DNA from: Seminavis robusta
Taxonomy: Eukaryota; Bacillariophyta; Bacillariophyceae; Naviculales; Naviculaceae
Direction: 5' to 3'
Assembly: GCA_903772945.1 (NCBI GenBank)
Contig: CAICTM010000083.1
Span: 62,001 to 126,000 of the forward strand
DNA length: 64,000 nucleotides
Part shown: positions 61,980-64,000 of the stretch, in pieces
Numbering within the stretch: position 1 is the stretch's first letter
Layout of the letters: every line of letters starts with the position of its first letter
Notes under the pieces: model-generated
Told to the model about the DNA's origin: nothing
The model's input: the letters and a program-made list of their open reading frames with translations, nothing else
The model's database searches: none
Translations under genes and position numbers: made by a program

Positions 61980-64000
61980 ATGATAAGACGAAAACAAGGC
62001 AGCAAGGATACGGCAGAGGCAGACGCCCATGTACCAGTGACGATTCCTCTGGGTGACGGCCACACCATTGGTACAACGACCCAACCTCGTCGTCGACGGA
62101 AAAAGAAGACACAAGGATTTGTACGATCTTGTTTGGTGCGATTGCGGATTGTGAGTCCTCCCAGAAAAACGATCGAGTCAGGACTGGCAGCTAGCCGTGC
62201 CAAAGGAGGGGACGGCTGTACTTGTTGCTCCCTTCTCAGTGGTTTCGTAGTGTTTCTTCTGCTGTGTCTCGGCGCCTACTATGTCCTGTTGGAAGGACAG
62301 AAATCCAAAAACTTGATCATTCGATCCACAAACAACTTTCCAGAAGAGCTGGTGTCCGAAATTTCGGAGATCCGTTTATCCAAGGAGGAGCATGATGCAC
62401 TCCCCTTACTGCTGGGCAGAAACTCCCAGGAAGACCCAAACCAAAAAGATGATGATGATTCCACAGGAAGAGAATTTCAGTACCCAAAAGATCTAGGGCA
62501 CAAAGAGCAAAAGGAGATGGCATATGTAGACTTTGGAAGCATTGACTTGAAGCTTCTGGCAAACGATGATCAAAAGCGACAAATATACATCATGGTTGAA
62601 GATCTGCAGGGAGAAGCAAGGAGCCTCAACGAGGAGAGAGATGATGACTATGAGAACTACTACTGGGGATTTGATGATGGTCAGTTTGATACCTACCTCA
62701 AGCTGTTTTGCTTTTTCTCTTTCTTGGTATTCAAAAAACAATCTGCTAAATTGATGCTGTTCCCTTTTCCATGACAGACATTGAGAGGAATCCTTACACT
62801 CTCTACAGCAACTACAATCCTTCGATGGAAGGAAGGTGTCGCCGTGTTTCTTGGCACCGGTACAATTTTCCTACTTGCAACTCCCTGCATGAACTGGACC
62901 TGATCACCAATACGCCTCGGTTTGTTGGGTAGGTCACACATACATGCAACACTGTTTTCGGAAGAAACTTTGGTTCGGCTCTCAATTCTCATGCTTGATT
63001 TTACTTGATTGATTGCATTCAGTGATGGAGCCTATCGTGAAGTTTTTGTCACAGAACAGCTATACATGGGCACCATAGAAGAAACCATTTTCAAAGAATT
63101 GCGGTGGGAGTAAGTCATTGTATCTGATATTGCTGGGACTATTTTTCATATTGTTCTCAAGGCTTTTTCCTTCCTAATCCTCTCTCTTGTACCTGTTCTT
63201 TGTATAGCCTGGATTATGAAGCCGATAGCTATGAGTATGTCCGAATGGACGCCTTTGTGACTGAACGATTCACCTCCCACAAACAATTTGTAGACATTTT
63301 TGGATTTTGTGGTGTTTCCATGCTTACAGAGTACTTTCCTTTTGGTGATGTTGAAAAGGATGTGGTTGGCTTCCAGCATCACCGCAAGGACTTCAATCCA
63401 CTGAAAGATGAAGTTCTCAATCCACTCAACAACTTTACAGGTACTGAAAAACTGCAATTGGCACTAAACATGGTGGAACCAGTTGCAGCACTGCACAACT
63501 TCAAGGATGGAGTTGTTGTACATGACGACATTCGTAAGTTACCAAAAAAGAAAGACAATCGAGAGGATGAGATCTGATGATACCCTTGTTGTGTTAATAG
63601 AGCTTTGTCAGTACCTATGGACGGAAGAGAATGGCATTTCTGTCAAACTGAATGACTTCAACCGTGCTGGTAAGCTTCGCTTCTAGGCAAAACATTGGTG
63701 ATGCTCCTTGCCCTTGTTTTCCCTGATCATACCTCTTATGTGCATCCTTTTTAGAAATCATGTTGTGGGACGATCAAGCACAAAAGTACTGCAAGTACAA
63801 GAATGGAAGAGGCCATGGCGATGTATGTATTCAAATATATGTTCCTTCTAGCTAGAAATGAAGCAGGTCTATGAACCCTCATTCTCTCTCTCTCTCTCTC
63901 TCATTCCTTATTTCCATCAGTGGCGTTCACCGGAAGAATACAAAGATCTCCCTCTTGATGAGAAGATCGACATTTGGTCATTGGGTGAGTCCACACCACT
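61980..64000 (+). CDS. Kinase B: tandem paralogue of kinase A, cut by window end
   Basis: Exons seen: 61980-62679, 62778-62928, 63023-63109, 63208-63533, 63601-63669, 63755-63822 and 63921-63984, then a GTGAGT donor; the rest lies beyond the window. N-terminus basic (RRRRKKK) with a Cys-rich membrane segment (LLSGFVVFLLLCLGAYYVLL, about 82-104), then an acidic ectodomain-like part. The second exon is 151 nt in both genes. Kinase landmarks: GDGAYREVFV, ETIFKELRW (Lys), VVHDDIQLCQYLW, KLNDFNRAEIM and WRSPEEYKD. Compared with A, exons 3-6 of A correspond to exon 3 plus the start of exon 4, and B has an extra intron between NR and AE. Confidence 0.8.
63534..63600 (+). other. Intron of kinase B, nearly identical to intron at 60148-60214
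   Basis: 67-bp GTAAGT...AATAG intron; 66 of 67 positions match the kinase A intron, whereas the exons on either side show many differences. Confidence 0.9.
63881..63902 (+). repeat. (CT)n dinucleotide run in kinase B intron
   Basis: About ten CT units in the intron before the WRSPEEY exon, serving as a polypyrimidine region. Confidence 0.8.

Noticed and set aside
1-64000. tRNA genes, rRNA genes, CRISPR arrays
   Set aside because: I scanned for T-loop GGTTCGAAT-type signatures and regularly spaced repeats and saw none; a proper tRNAscan or Infernal run would be decisive.

Overview
The window looks like nuclear DNA of a diatom, most likely a raphid pennate. I cannot name the species from sequence alone. 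Introns are short (about 65-225 bp) and GT-AG. Four predicted plastid proteins (a nitroreductase, an RsmD-like methyltransferase, GrpE and SmpB) begin with a signal peptide that ends in a Phe-containing ASAFAP-type junction (DAF-SP, VGF-VAP, NAF-SL, NSF-LIP). That bipartite presequence is the hallmark of heterokont plastids. A diatom-type Ty1/copia relic agrees. Intergenic DNA is full of GGTACC/GTACC palindromes and GCTA tetranucleotide runs. Spliced models were built by hand: donor and acceptor sites were read from the sequence and the summed exon lengths were checked for frame.

Layout. 0-21.5 kb is dense with housekeeping genes: a sulfotransferase, a plastid nitroreductase, NMD3, a small secreted protein, two Golgi membrane proteins (TVP15/COPI-associated-like and YIF1), a Ser/Thr kinase, a small membrane protein, a copia fossil, ribosomal protein eL18, plastid RsmD, a second sulfotransferase-like protein, plastid GrpE and a seven-helix receptor. 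21.8-26.5 kb is a DNA transposon with long imperfect terminal inverted repeats, direct subterminal ACTGAA arrays and three genes: a PIF/Harbinger-like DDE transposase, a spliced 679-aa accessory protein, and a two-copy small-domain protein with one in-frame TGA. 26.7-32.8 kb is a seven-exon DNA2 nuclease-helicase. 33.1-42.9 kb holds two related kinesins that share both intron positions and flank a cytochrome P450. 43-50.5 kb holds a pseudouridine synthase, NDUFAF5, a NOL8-like nucleolar protein, plastid SmpB and a Nudix hydrolase. 51-57.6 kb is a 2,068-aa trithorax-type SET protein. 58-64 kb holds two tandem membrane-anchored atypical kinases; the second runs off the end.

How they fit together: NMD3, eL18 and the NOL8-like protein belong to ribosome biogenesis. 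RsmD, SmpB and GrpE serve plastid translation and protein quality control. YIF1 and the TVP15-like protein act in the early secretory pathway. There is no operon logic.

The best leads are the three-gene transposon and a 67-bp intron that is almost identical between the two tandem kinases although the exons around it have diverged. Next come the receptor whose C-terminal tail is thrown out of frame inside a GGTACC run, the kinesin with a C-terminal hydrophobic membrane segment, and repeated acidic FGD motifs in the DNA2 N-terminus.
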